64,000 bases of DNA from Acuticoccus sp. MNP-M23 (lineage in GTDB: Bacteria > Pseudomonadota > Alphaproteobacteria > Rhizobiales > Amorphaceae), in the NCBI RefSeq assembly GCF_031195445.1, contig NZ_CP133480.1, positions 4,270,501 through 4,334,500 on the forward strand, read 5' to 3'. Made by a program: the position numbers and the translations under genes. The notes beneath the pieces are model-generated. The model had not been told where the DNA came from. It saw only the letters and a program-made list of their open reading frames with translations, and did not search any database. Positions 10,567 through 21,459 of this stretch are shown here, piece by piece. Positions within the stretch are counted from its first letter, which is position 1; the number at the start of each line of letters is the position of its first letter.

Positions 10567-12267
10567 TCAGGCGATGAAGAAATAGTCCTCGAACACCGTC
10601 TCCGCCTGCCCCGTCAGCGTCGTCTCGACACCGCGGTAGGAAAAGATCATGTCGTTGCCGGAGACATGCAGCCGGTCCAGCGCCTCATCCTGCGTAAGGC
10701 CAAGGCCGCGCACATGGAGCTGGTCGTATTCCCTGGCATTGAAGTCCGCGATCCGGTCGTGTCCGGCCTGGGCATTCAGGACGAAAACGTCCGACCCTTC
10801 GCCGCCAAACATGACGTCTTCGCCTTCGCCGCCGACGAGGCTGTCCTCCCGCGTGCCGCCAACCAGCGTATCGTTGCCCTGCTGGCCGCTGAGGGTGTCG
10901 CTGCCCGCATCGCCGAACAGCCGGTCATTGCCGGTGCCGCCCCAGAGCATGTCATTCTGGTCACCGCCGGTCGCAACATCGTTGCCATCACCGCCGACAA
11001 GGGTGTCGTACCCGGTCTCGCCGCGCAAAAGGTCCTTGTGCGCGCCACCGTTCAAAAAATCGTCCCACGAGCCGCCGAACAGCGTGTCCTCGCCCACCTG
11101 GCCGGCCATCCGGTCCTCGCCGGGACCGCCATACATGCGATCAGAGCCGCCATTGCCCCACATGGCGTCGTGGTCGTTTTCGCCGCTTATCGTGTCGTTG
11201 CCGGAGCCGCCGCTCATCCGGTCGTCGCCGCTGCCGCCGCGCATCAGGTCCGAATGGTCGCCGCCCAGCATGAGGTCGTCGCCCGGCCCGCCGTTCAGCG
11301 TGTCCTGGTGCGCTTCGCCAAGCAGCGTGTCGTTGCCGAACTCGCCAAACAGCTTGTCTTCGCCAACCCCGCCGGAAACCATGTCGTCGCCATCTTCACC
11401 GGATGCGACGTCGTGGCCATTCTGGCCGCGCAGCGTGTCGTTGTCGTTGCCGCCGAACAGATAGTCTCCGGCGTTGCCCCCCAGCAGGAGATCGTCGCCA
11501 TTGAAACCGCGCAGGGTGTCCCACTGGGCGTTGCCGTCCAGCGTATCGTCGCCGCCCCGGCCCATCAGAAGGTCGCTGCCCACGTCGCCGCGGATCCAGG
11601 TGTCGTCGTTGACGCCGATCAGCGTATCCCCGTCGGTGGTCCCGTCCACCACCATCACGTCCGGCCCGGCGTACCAGCGCATCGTCACGCCATCGAGCCC
11701 GCGGGGCGAACCGTAGAGAGATTGCAGCGCCTGTTTGTCCAGCGACTGGTAATCGGACTTGTAGCTCCCTTCCCAGTTATAGGACATCACCGTGTACTCG
11801 GTGTTGTCGTACCGGGACTGGAGGTGGGTCACGCCGTCGAACGAATGCTTGAGGCCCACGGCATGGCCAAGCTCGTGCAGCATGATCTGAAAACCGGCGC
11901 TACCCTTGGTATAATCGCCGTAAAACCGGTTCATGCCGATCGAGCCGGACGTGCTCTGGCTCCACGGCGTGGTGTTCGGATAGTTCGCCCAGGACACCCC
12001 TTCCACATCATCGTTGTGGAAGACCGAGATCATCTCGTTGGCGCTGGACTCGACCTGCACGAACTGGATCCCGGTGGTCCGCGCCATCACCGCCATTGCA
12101 GACTTTGTCGCGTCAATCAGCTTGCGGTCGGCCACGGCATAGTTCGAACCGGAAAGATCCGAAGCACTGGCGAAGGAATAAGTAATAATTACCGGCGGGC
12201 TGTTCTCCTGGAATCCATGAAAAATTGCAAATTTTCCAGCCAGAATTCCGTCAAACACTCTAAACAA
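10567..12267 (-). CDS. Serralysin-like RTX zinc metalloprotease (copy 1)
   Basis: A 566-residue M10-type secreted protease. The catalytic domain (about residues 25-210) has the metzincin zinc motif HELGHAVGLKH at 131-141 and a Met-turn MSY at 161-163. Residues about 220-510 are calcium-binding RTX nonapeptides (GGxGxD type), followed by a C-terminal region typical of type I secretion substrates. There is no N-terminal Sec signal and only a short N-terminal extension before the protease domain, so little or no propeptide. No ABC exporter, membrane-fusion protein or protease inhibitor is encoded nearby. Paralogous to the gene upstream. Confidence 0.92.
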   Translation of the reverse strand: MFRVFDGILAGKFAIFHGFQENSPPVIITYSFASASDLSGSNYAVADRKLIDATKSAMAVMARTTGIQFVQVESSANEMISVFHNDDVEGVSWANYPNTTPWSQSTSGSIGMNRFYGDYTKGSAGFQIMLHELGHAVGLKHSFDGVTHLQSRYDNTEYTVMSYNWEGSYKSDYQSLDKQALQSLYGSPRGLDGVTMRWYAGPDVMVVDGTTDGDTLIGVNDDTWIRGDVGSDLLMGRGGDDTLDGNAQWDTLRGFNGDDLLLGGNAGDYLFGGNDNDTLRGQNGHDVASGEDGDDMVSGGVGEDKLFGEFGNDTLLGEAHQDTLNGGPGDDLMLGGDHSDLMRGGSGDDRMSGGSGNDTISGENDHDAMWGNGGSDRMYGGPGEDRMAGQVGEDTLFGGSWDDFLNGGAHKDLLRGETGYDTLVGGDGNDVATGGDQNDMLWGGTGNDRLFGDAGSDTLSGQQGNDTLVGGTREDSLVGGEGEDVMFGGEGSDVFVLNAQAGHDRIADFNAREYDQLHVRGLGLTQDEALDRLHVSGNDMIFSYRGVETTLTGQAETVFEDYFFIA

Positions 12268-12456
12268 GACTCACTCCACACATGTTGACTGTATTTTTCC
12301 CTGCGAACGCTGGGCTTACAGTCCAGACTGATGCGCAATCTATCTCTAACGCAAAATAACAAGATCCTGCAATGAAGTGTCGCCGTCGTTCTCGCCCGGC
12401 CGCCATGCACGGCGGCTCGGTGGCATAAACGCTACGCTTTTTGCAGGCGGCGTTTG

Positions 12457-14151
12457 TCAGACGATGAAGTCCGCCATGTCGAAGTTCGTGGTCGCATTGC
12501 CAAGCAGTCTGGTTTCCACGCCGCCCCATGTGAACATCATGTCATCGCCGGCAACCACTAGCCGGTTCAGCGCCTGTTCGGCGGAAATGCCGAGATCGCG
12601 GATCATCAGCCGGTCGAACTCATCCGGATCGAAATCTGCAATCGTGTCGCGGCCAGCGTTCGTGCCGAGAACGAAAATGTCCGCAGCAGCCCCGCCACTC
12701 ATCAGATCGGTACCCTGTCCGCCAACCAGCAGATCCTGTCCGTCCCCACCGTTCAGCGTGTCGTCCCACAGGTCACCAACCAGCGTGTCGGCCCCCGGAC
12801 CGCCAAAAAGCCTGTCCTTGCCGCCACCGCCCCACAATATGTCGGCGCCGCGCTCGCCCGTGAGCGTGTCGTCGCCCGTGCCGCCAAACAGGGTATCGTT
12901 GCCGTTGGCGCCGTTCAGAAGGTCGCTCCAGTCGCCGCCATCCAGAATGTCATGGCCTGCCCCGCCATTCAGGATGTCGGGCTGCTCCTGCCCTTTCAGC
13001 GTGTCGTTGCCGTCTCCGCCAAACATTCGGTCGCCGCCAGATCCGCCCCACAGCCAGTCATTTCCGGCACCGCCGGTGATGATGTCCGGCCCCGCACCGC
13101 CGCTGATGGTGTCGTTGCCTCCGCCGCCGAGCAGTCGGTCGGCACCGTCGCCGCCATGAAGCATGTCAGAGCCGCCGCCCCCATCCAGCGTATCGTTGTG
13201 GGCAAAGCCGGCCAGCGTGTCCCTGGAGTCCCCGCCGGAGAGACGATCCTTCCCGTTGCCGCCGGTCAGAAGGTCGCTGCCCTCCCCGCCGCGCAGCACA
13301 TCGTTGCCGCGCTCGCCAATCAGCGTATCGTCCCCGCGCCCGCCCACAAGCACGTCGCCAGCATCGCCGCCCCAAAGCCGGTCGTCGCCGCTGTAGCCGT
13401 ACAGCCTGTCCCAGTGTGCGTTGCCATGCAGCGTGTCGTCGCCAGCGCGCCCCACAAGCAAATCATTGCCGGACCGGCCCAGAATGCGCGTGTCGCCATT
13501 CACGCCGATCAGCCTGTCGCCCCGTGCCGTGCCGGAGATCTGCAAGATGTCAGCGCCGGCAAACCAGCGGACACCCACGCCGGCGAGCGCGCTGTCGTCC
13601 CCGTAAAGATAAGTGAGCGCGCGAACGTCCAGCGACTGATAAGCGGTCTTGTTCGGCCCCGCCCAGTCATACGACATCACGGTGTGGTTGGTGTTGTCGC
13701 GTGCCGGCGGCAGGCGCGGGCTGCCATCGAACGGGTGCTTCAACCCCACCGCATGGCCAAGCTCATGCAGCATGATCTGGAAGGCGCCCGACCCTCGCGC
13801 GTAGTTGCCATAAAAGCGGTTCATGCCGATGGAGCCGCTGGAATTTTCACCAGTCTCAAAGGTGTACGGGTAGTTCGCCCAGGAGTATCCGTCAGTATCG
13901 TCGTTGTAAAAAATGCTGATCATCTCGTCAGCAGACGGCTCGACCTGAACGAAGCGGACACCCGCAACGTCTTCCATCTTGGCCATGGCCCCTCGCGCTG
14001 CGGCCTTCAGCTTGGCGTCGGCCACCGCATAGTCGGTGCCCCGCAAATCCCCCCGGCCGGCAAACGCATAGGTGAGGATGACCGGCACGCCTTTCCCGTG
14101 AAAATTGTTCAGAGAATAAGCACCGCCCGCAAGGATCGCCTGGAACGACAT
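12457..14151 (-). CDS. Serralysin-like RTX zinc metalloprotease (copy 2)
   Basis: A 564-residue paralogue of the neighbouring protease, same strand, separated by 189 bases. Zinc motif HELGHAVGLKH at 129-139 and Met-turn VMSY at 158-161; RTX repeats fill roughly 215-500. Catalytic domains of the two copies are clearly alike (shared GSIGMNRFYG, YAVAD and QIMLHELGHAVGLKH blocks) but diverged enough to be an old duplication. Predicted to leave the cell through a type I secretion system encoded elsewhere and to fold on calcium binding outside. Confidence 0.92.
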   Translation of the reverse strand: MSFQAILAGGAYSLNNFHGKGVPVILTYAFAGRGDLRGTDYAVADAKLKAAARGAMAKMEDVAGVRFVQVEPSADEMISIFYNDDTDGYSWANYPYTFETGENSSGSIGMNRFYGNYARGSGAFQIMLHELGHAVGLKHPFDGSPRLPPARDNTNHTVMSYDWAGPNKTAYQSLDVRALTYLYGDDSALAGVGVRWFAGADILQISGTARGDRLIGVNGDTRILGRSGNDLLVGRAGDDTLHGNAHWDRLYGYSGDDRLWGGDAGDVLVGGRGDDTLIGERGNDVLRGGEGSDLLTGGNGKDRLSGGDSRDTLAGFAHNDTLDGGGGSDMLHGGDGADRLLGGGGNDTISGGAGPDIITGGAGNDWLWGGSGGDRMFGGDGNDTLKGQEQPDILNGGAGHDILDGGDWSDLLNGANGNDTLFGGTGDDTLTGERGADILWGGGGKDRLFGGPGADTLVGDLWDDTLNGGDGQDLLVGGQGTDLMSGGAAADIFVLGTNAGRDTIADFDPDEFDRLMIRDLGISAEQALNRLVVAGDDMMFTWGGVETRLLGNATTNFDMADFIV

Positions 14152-14574
14152 GACCGATTACCTTTTTCGACGGCAACAATTTATGGGCACCCACGCGCAG
14201 GATAAACCACTTGCGGCGCATCCGAGATCACGAAAATCCAGCCCGCGCCAATCTGCTCCAAATCACTGAGCGCGCCGGCATGGCGGCGGGAAAAAAAATA
14301 CGTCGTCTTGCCGCGCGCGCCACTTAAAATGCACGCATTGCGGGGTTCCGGCGGATCAAAATCTGTTATCAGCATTGGCGTCACAAGGCGCCTTCGGGCG
14401 GGCAACTGGCCTGTCTCCGGCAAAAAAGCCATCGCCGATGGCCGCCTGCACTATCCTCGCGCGCCATTGCGTCCTATATGCGAGCCGCTGTCTGGCGCGA
14501 CCAAACGCTGACCCCCTTTTAATTCACACCGTGTCTTCGCTACATACGGCCAACGCCGCGAGTAGGACTTTCCC
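14152..14574. other. Intergenic region between RTX protease and secG
   Basis: This divergent gap should hold promoters for the leftward protease gene and rightward secG. I see no open frame with plausible composition and no obvious hairpin terminator; short A-runs (around 14290-14300) are the only notable local feature. Confidence 0.5.
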
Positions 14575-15033
14575 ATGCAGACCGTCATCATCGTCATCCA
14601 CCTGATGATCGTGATCGCCTTGATCGCCGTCATTCTCCTGCAGCGCTCGGAAGGCGGCGGGCTCGGTATCGGCGGCGGTGGTGGTGGCGGGGGTGGCGCC
14701 GGCGGCGGCATGTTCTCCGCCCGCGGCAGTGCCAACCTTCTGACGCGCACCACCACCTTCCTGGCCATTGCCTTCTTCGTCACCTCGCTGGGCCTTGGCA
14801 TCCTTGCCCGCCAGCAGGCCGGCGCACCGTCCATCCTCGATGGTCTGACCGGAACCGAAAGCGGCACCCCGCTGGGCGACGGTGAAACCCGCGGCACAGG
14901 CACCGGCATTCTGGACGCGCTCCAGCCCGAAGCGGACGGCACCCCCGCCCCGCCTTCCGGTGACGCCGCTGCGCCTGAAGCACCGAGCACCCCTGCCGCG
15001 CCGACGTCTCCGCAGGTTCCCACGGGCCAGTAG
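14575..15033 (+). CDS. secG: Preprotein translocase subunit SecG
   Basis: A 152-residue inner-membrane subunit of the SecYEG translocon. Two membrane helices (about residues 3-21 and 60-80) flank a cytosolic Gly-rich loop with an uninterrupted glycine tract and the family's NLLTRTT segment. The C-terminal 65 residues are an Ala/Pro/Thr-rich tail, longer than in E. coli but common in alphaproteobacteria. secG commonly lies next to pyrG in this class; here two other genes separate them. Confidence 0.93.
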   Translation: MQTVIIVIHLMIVIALIAVILLQRSEGGGLGIGGGGGGGGGAGGGMFSARGSANLLTRTTTFLAIAFFVTSLGLGILARQQAGAPSILDGLTGTESGTPLGDGETRGTGTGILDALQPEADGTPAPPSGDAAAPEAPSTPAAPTSPQVPTGQ

Positions 15034-15060
15034 GCCCGCCGGGCGACCCCGCCCACTCCC

Positions 15061-15088
15061 GCAACCGCCCCGCTTCACGGGCGGTTGC
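15061..15088 (+). terminator. Hairpin downstream of secG
   Basis: Perfect 10-bp stem GCAACCGCCC / GGGCGGTTGC with an 8-base loop, 27 bases after the secG stop. There is no following T-tract, so it may be a weak terminator or an mRNA-stabilising hairpin. Confidence 0.5.
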
Positions 15089-15163
15089 AACGCGCCCGGC
15101 AAGATCGAGCGCGCAGGATCCGGCACCGGCCGCATTCTTCCGGCGGTCGCCAGATGTGGTCCG

Positions 15164-15703
15164 ATGCTATCCCTCGATGACCCCCGTTGGAGCGAGTTGC
15201 GGCACGCCTACGGTGATGCGGCCAATATCCCCAGCCTGCTGCGGACCCTGGCCTCATCCACCGCTCCAAAGGCGCGCGACCAGGACGAACCATGGTTCAC
15301 TCTCTGGTCGTGCTTGTGCCATCAGGGCGACGTGTTCACCGCGTCCTACGCAGCCATTCCCCACATCGTGCAGATTGCAAGCGAAGCAAGCGGTCCCGTC
15401 GACTTCGGTTTTTTCCAACTGCCAACAGCCGTTGAGGTCGCCCGGCAAACTGGCCGTGGGCCTGACATCCCCGTGCCTTTTGCGGACGATTATCATCGCG
15501 CGATCACGCAACTGGTTGAAAACGTAAGCCGCCACCGCGCCGAGGCGTGGGATCAGCCGATGCTCCTGTCAGCCGCGGCAGCGCAAGCCGTTGCCAAGGG
15601 ACATGTCGATGTCGCCGAGGCCCTGCTGAACCTCGACGCGGACTGGATCGCCAGGATCAACAGCGTCGATTTCGACGAGGCCTTCCCACGGTCAAACGGA
15701 TGA
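15164..15703 (+). CDS. Uncharacterised conserved protein (HQGDVFTASYAA family)
   Basis: A 179-residue soluble protein starting at ATG 15164. It contains a W-x-x-L-C-H-Q-G-D-V-x-x-A-S-Y-A-A-x-P motif near residues 48-68 that I recall from widespread uncharacterised proteins; helical, possibly HEAT-like. No function can be assigned. Upstream in-frame residues are proline/arginine-rich shadow of secG and are excluded. It lies between secG and an FkbM methyltransferase, in a position where these alphaproteobacteria often have pyrG directly. Confidence 0.6.
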   Translation: MLSLDDPRWSELRHAYGDAANIPSLLRTLASSTAPKARDQDEPWFTLWSCLCHQGDVFTASYAAIPHIVQIASEASGPVDFGFFQLPTAVEVARQTGRGPDIPVPFADDYHRAITQLVENVSRHRAEAWDQPMLLSAAAAQAVAKGHVDVAEALLNLDADWIARINSVDFDEAFPRSNG

Positions 15704-16025
15704 TCGAGGCTTAAGATAAGCCGACACGACCTCCCCTTCATCGAGTGGCGCATTCTGACCTGCTGCGGCCCAACTCGCCCGTAGGCGTCCCCGCATCGAT
15801 GATCCCCGCATGCTTGCGGACAAGGCTGAGAGTGCGGACCGTGTTCGCGAACGGATCCAATCCCACGGTGCCGCGCCTCCGTGTCTACGGCTCGATAGAT
15901 TTCGCGGCACATTACCCGGATTGATTGAGCGGCATGTGTTTGCGATAAAGCTATGCTGCACAGCGCTCGGCTTTTTGCTTGGCGCTCCATTTCTTTTGCA
16001 TAAATCATCATAACGCGAGCTGGGT
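15704..16025. other. Intergenic region with no supported gene
   Basis: Only short overlapping frames on both strands; composition drops in GC towards 15950-16020. No terminator with a T-tract and no RNA gene recognised. Confidence 0.5.
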
Positions 16026-17012
16026 GTGGAAACAAAATCGGACGATAATCAACGCGCGCTCGCCAGCCGGCCCTTCATGCAACTCGGGTTCAGGGCCCGG
16101 AGTGTCAAAGGACACTTGCCGATCTTCCAGAAGCTGCGGAAAGAAATGGCCTATCACGGCCCGGTCGATGTTCGCGTCCCTGGTGTCATGCCCATGACCA
16201 TGTGGGTGGAAGACGACGACAACGTTGCCCGTACCTTCTTCTATTTCGGCGAAGGGTCTTATGAATGCCTGACGATGATCCTCTTCGGGCAACTTGCAAA
16301 AACGACCCGGATGGTCTGGGACATTGGCGGTCACACCGGCCTGTTCTCGCTGGTTGCCGCCAGGTCGAACTGGGCGACCGAGGTGCACTATTTCGAGATT
16401 CTGGAGCACATTCGCGCCCGTGCCGCCGTCAACTTCGCGATATCGAACGTGGCCGACAAGGTCACCATCGTGCCCAAGGGCGTGTCTCGCGAATCGGGAG
16501 AAGTCTCGGTCTTCTTTGACGAGGCAGAGACCATGTGGACCGGCGCATCCATCGAAGCGCTGCCCAACCGGCTGAAGCGAAAGGGCGTGGTCGAGAAGAC
16601 GGTGCCGGTGACCAGCATCGACGACCACTGGGAATCGCTTGGCCGGCCGCAGGTTGGTCTCGTCAAGATCGACGTGGAGAACCACGAGGTCCCGGCTCTC
16701 CAGGGCGCCAAGGCCTTCCTCTCCCACAACAAGCCCTTCCTCGTTCTGGAAATCCTGTCGCGCGAGAACCTCATGGAGATGGTCGACGTCCTCCGCCCGC
16801 ACGGATACGCGGCGGTCTACGTGATCGACGACACCAACATCGCCATCCACGAATATTCCATGGACCTGAAGGACCACAAGGGCGACGACTACGAGTTCCG
16901 CGAGTATCACAACGTGCTGATCTCGCGCACAAAGCTGCACCGCAACTTCCGGGATCAGCTGGCGCAGGTGATCGCAGCTTCGCCCATCGGCGCCGGCGCG
17001 ATCGGCGTCTAG
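16026..17012 (+). CDS. FkbM-family methyltransferase
   Basis: A 328-residue SAM-dependent methyltransferase. The Rossmann SAM-binding motif is VWDIGGHTGLFSL (about residues 97-109), followed by an acidic ribose-contact position in the EI of YFEILEH and, at the family's C-terminal part, LVKIDVENHEVPALQGA, the typical FkbM signature. Such enzymes O-methylate glycans, polyketides or other small molecules; the substrate is unknown. Start GTG at 16026 lacks a strong ribosome-binding site; an internal ATG at 16077 is an alternative. Confidence 0.82.
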   Translation: METKSDDNQRALASRPFMQLGFRARSVKGHLPIFQKLRKEMAYHGPVDVRVPGVMPMTMWVEDDDNVARTFFYFGEGSYECLTMILFGQLAKTTRMVWDIGGHTGLFSLVAARSNWATEVHYFEILEHIRARAAVNFAISNVADKVTIVPKGVSRESGEVSVFFDEAETMWTGASIEALPNRLKRKGVVEKTVPVTSIDDHWESLGRPQVGLVKIDVENHEVPALQGAKAFLSHNKPFLVLEILSRENLMEMVDVLRPHGYAAVYVIDDTNIAIHEYSMDLKDHKGDDYEFREYHNVLISRTKLHRNFRDQLAQVIAASPIGAGAIGV

Positions 17013-17114
17013 AACCGCGCGGGCGCTGCGGCGGCCGTCCCTTTAGCGGGGCATAACCGCCCTCGATCCGGGCCGCCGCGCTTGAAGCCCGCGGCCGCCC
17101 GTGCTTTTGAGTAG

Positions 17115-18770
<1,656 letters not shown>

Positions 18771-18798
18771 CCCAGAATAATTAGGTCAGAACACGAAT

Positions 18799-19776
18799 AT
18801 GAATGACCCGAAGTACCAAATATTTGTCAGTTCTACTTACAAAGACCTTAAAGACGAACGCGACGCAATTATTCGCGCTGTGCTCGATTTAAATCACATT
18901 CCGGCAGGAATGGAGCTATTTCCTGCAACAAACGATTCTCAAATAGATTACATCTATAGGGTTATTGATGAGTGCGACTACTATATCCTAGTGATAGGCG
19001 GCAGGTATGGAAGCGTGGACGGGAACGGCATTAGTTATACTGAGAAAGAATTAAATTACGCGGAACACAAAAAGATACCAATATTGACGTTTATACACGA
19101 GGATATAAACAAAATTCAGCATGGCAACGTTGAACAAGATAAATCACAACTGGAGAAATTAATTGAATTCCGTGACCGTGCTAGCTCCGGCCGAGTTGTC
19201 AAATATTTTTCCGCTATTTCAGATCTGACAGGGAAAGTCTTTTCAGCGCTCTCTCAGGAGATGAGATCAAATCCGCAAGTTGGATGGATTCGTGGAAATA
19301 ATGCAGCCAGTGAAGACCTGATTAAAGAAGCAATTCGCAGCAAGGAGCTTGTTAAAAGCCTTTCTTCAAGAATCTCAACCCTTCGAATAAAGATAGACGA
19401 ATACGAGGCTATTGACCGAGCCAAGATCAATATCTTGTATTACGATGACTCCTACCTTCAAACCTTACGCCTCGACGGAAAGCAAGTTATTGAGCACTTT
19501 GCTGCAAGCCTTTTTGAAGGCACAAACGATGAGGAAATTAAGAGTGGAATTCACGATCTAATACACTCAAATACCGGTTCCGAATTCGATGCTCACCCAA
19601 AAAATGTCAATCAGATTAAGTTGTTCTTTAATGTTTTCGAACTTATTGAATCAAAAACTTCCCCAGATGGGGCAATCATTTATACCATACAAGACAAAAA
19701 AAGATATCTACTTAAGGCTGCATTTCTGTCAATGAGTGAGGTCAACGAGCCCTACGATTATGATATACCGTTCTAG
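18799..19776 (+). CDS. DUF4062-domain protein, likely horizontally acquired
   Basis: A 325-residue protein whose first ~110 residues match the DUF4062 pattern (QIFVSSTYKDLKDERDAI, then YYILVIGGRYGS), a TIR-like fold often found at the N-terminus of multi-domain signalling or anti-phage proteins. The C-terminal ~150 residues are not recognised; a central segment (residues 175-215) is heptad-like. The gene is strikingly AT-rich against its neighbours (AAA, ATT and AAT codons dominate), a sign of transfer. It lies 28 bases after pyrG and before a ParD/ParE pair. A defence role is inference only. Confidence 0.75.
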   Translation: MNDPKYQIFVSSTYKDLKDERDAIIRAVLDLNHIPAGMELFPATNDSQIDYIYRVIDECDYYILVIGGRYGSVDGNGISYTEKELNYAEHKKIPILTFIHEDINKIQHGNVEQDKSQLEKLIEFRDRASSGRVVKYFSAISDLTGKVFSALSQEMRSNPQVGWIRGNNAASEDLIKEAIRSKELVKSLSSRISTLRIKIDEYEAIDRAKINILYYDDSYLQTLRLDGKQVIEHFAASLFEGTNDEEIKSGIHDLIHSNTGSEFDAHPKNVNQIKLFFNVFELIESKTSPDGAIIYTIQDKKRYLLKAAFLSMSEVNEPYDYDIPF

Positions 19777-19845
19777 CTCAATCCTCACTTTGCACCCGTT
19801 TATCGACGGCGCATAGTCTAGCGAAAAATAGCGGAAGCGAGACTA

Positions 19846-20106
19846 ATGGGCAAACACACGATCCTCGTCGAGGACGACCAGGACGCGCTCCTCACGCAGC
19901 TCATCGCCAGCGGCCAGTTTCATGACGTGAGCGACGCCGTGCGCGCCGCCCTGCGGCTCCTCGAAGACGACGAAGCCAGAAGCACGGCGCTGCGCAGCCG
20001 CCTTGCGGCAGGCTACGACGAAGCCGTCCGCGGCGAACTCACCCCCGGCGCCGGCGAGGACGCCGTACACGCTGCGTTCGAGGAAGCTCGCCAGCGGCGT
20101 GCCTAA
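19846..20106 (+). CDS. parD: ParD-family antitoxin
   Basis: An 86-residue ribbon-helix-helix antitoxin. The N-terminal part (residues 5-45) has the typical pattern of ParD/CopG proteins, with FHDVSDAVRAALRLLEDDE. The C-terminal acidic half would wrap the toxin. It overlaps the downstream toxin start by 8 bases, the usual arrangement of a toxin-antitoxin operon, and is expected to autorepress the pair. Confidence 0.85.
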   Translation: MGKHTILVEDDQDALLTQLIASGQFHDVSDAVRAALRLLEDDEARSTALRSRLAAGYDEAVRGELTPGAGEDAVHAAFEEARQRRA

Positions 20107-20428
20107 GCCCTGGCGCCTGTCACAGCGCGCCAGCGCCCGCCTCGTCGAGATCGCGGAGTGGACTCTCGACACTTTCGGCGATCGTCAGGCGAGCTCGTAC
20201 GAGGCGGAAATCATCGCCCGGTGCAACGCTGTGGCAGATGGCAGGTCTCATGTTCGCAAAGCGCGCGCAGCGATCGATCCGACCCTCCCCGATGACCTTT
20301 TCCTCACACGAGCCGGCGCGCACCTCATCGTATTCATCGATCGTCCTGACGAAATCATCATCATCGATTTCCTCCACCCGAGGCAGGACATGCCCCGGCG
20401 GCTAGCCGAGATGACACGCGACCTATAG
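20099..20428 (+). CDS. parE: ParE/RelE-superfamily toxin
   Basis: A 109-residue toxin starting at GTG 20099 inside the last codons of the antitoxin. Pattern WRLSQRASARLVEIAEWTLDTFG, then a C-terminal LIVFIDRPDEIIIIDFLHPRQDM matches ParE toxins, which poison DNA gyrase; related RelE toxins cleave mRNA instead. The GTG start and overlap suggest translational coupling. Longer in-frame extension upstream is antitoxin shadow and excluded. Confidence 0.83.
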   Translation: MPKPWRLSQRASARLVEIAEWTLDTFGDRQASSYEAEIIARCNAVADGRSHVRKARAAIDPTLPDDLFLTRAGAHLIVFIDRPDEIIIIDFLHPRQDMPRRLAEMTRDL

Positions 20429-20491
20429 CACCCCGCCGCAAGCAACAATCAGATGCTTGCCCCCACAAATTTCCCGCCGCATACCAGCGGC

Positions 20492-21394
20492 GTGACCATC
20501 CTCCAAACCCTCCTCAACCCCATCCTCCCGGTCTTCGCCATCGTCGCCATCGGCTACGGGCTCGGCCGCACCGGCCACACCACCGTCGAGCAGGCGCGCG
20601 CGCTCAACCGCTTCGCGCTCACGCTGATGCTGCCCACCCTCCTCTTCGGCCTCATCGTCCGCGCCCCGCTGGAAGACTTCGAGGCGACCCCCATCGCCAC
20701 CTACGCCGCCGCCGAAGCCGTCGTCTTCGCCCTCGGCTTCGCGCTGGCGCGGTACGTCTTCCACCGCCCGCTCGCCGAAGCGCTGCTGCTCGCCATGGCC
20801 GGCATCTTCTCCAACACCGTCCTTTACGTCCTGCCGCTGTCGATCATCCTTTACGGGCAGGGCAACATCCTCCCCGTCACCGAAATCGTCACGCTGGATT
20901 CAACGCTCGTCTTCGCAAGCTTCATCATCGCGATGGAAGTCTTCGCCAAAACACGCACCAACCTCAAACGCACGCTTCTCAGCATCGCAAAGACGCCGCT
21001 CCTCATCGCGATGGCGTCCGGCCTCACGCTCAACCTCCTCGGAATCACCCTCCCCGCCCCGGTCGAGACGTTCGTGGACTTCAACGGCGGCGCGGCGGCC
21101 CCCGTCGCGTTGTTCTCGCTGGGCGTGGTCCTGTCGCAGGCCCCGCTGACGCCGGACCGCACGGTCGTCGCCTTCACCCTCATCAAGCTCGCCGTCTTTC
21201 CGCTCGCGGTGTGGGCGGGGCTTGAAATCACGTCCCCCGGCGCATCGCAGCAATATATTCTGGGCTCGGCCGGCCCCGCGGGCGCCATGGCCTTCAGCCT
21301 CGCCCTTCTCTACGGCGTCAGGACCGATGCCATCGCCAAGGTCATCATCTGGTCGAGCGTCCTCACCCTGTTCACGCTGGCCGCGCTCGCCTGA
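20492..21394 (+). CDS. AEC-family (auxin efflux carrier-like) transporter
   Basis: About 300 residues with ten predicted membrane segments in two repeats of five, typical of the bile/arsenite/riboflavin-related AEC carriers that export or import organic anions such as malonate or malate. The family N-terminus (ILQTLLNPILPVFAIVAIGYGLG) begins right after GTG 20492, so this start is preferred to ATG 20453, which would add 13 unlikely residues. The C-terminal half contains the GGAAAPVALFSLG helix-break motif. Substrate unknown. Confidence 0.82.
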   Translation: MTILQTLLNPILPVFAIVAIGYGLGRTGHTTVEQARALNRFALTLMLPTLLFGLIVRAPLEDFEATPIATYAAAEAVVFALGFALARYVFHRPLAEALLLAMAGIFSNTVLYVLPLSIILYGQGNILPVTEIVTLDSTLVFASFIIAMEVFAKTRTNLKRTLLSIAKTPLLIAMASGLTLNLLGITLPAPVETFVDFNGGAAAPVALFSLGVVLSQAPLTPDRTVVAFTLIKLAVFPLAVWAGLEITSPGASQQYILGSAGPAGAMAFSLALLYGVRTDAIAKVIIWSSVLTLFTLAALA

Positions 21395-21459
21395 CCCCCC
21401 TGGCAAAGGCCGCCAAAGCCCCCAACTCAGGGCAAGCCCTGCCCCAACGGACCTCAGCC

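Noticed and set aside
10666-14205. Long plus-strand frames antisense to the two RTX protease genes
   Set aside because: They arise from the GC-rich repeat codons of the RTX regions; composition is repetitive and there is no ribosome-binding site.
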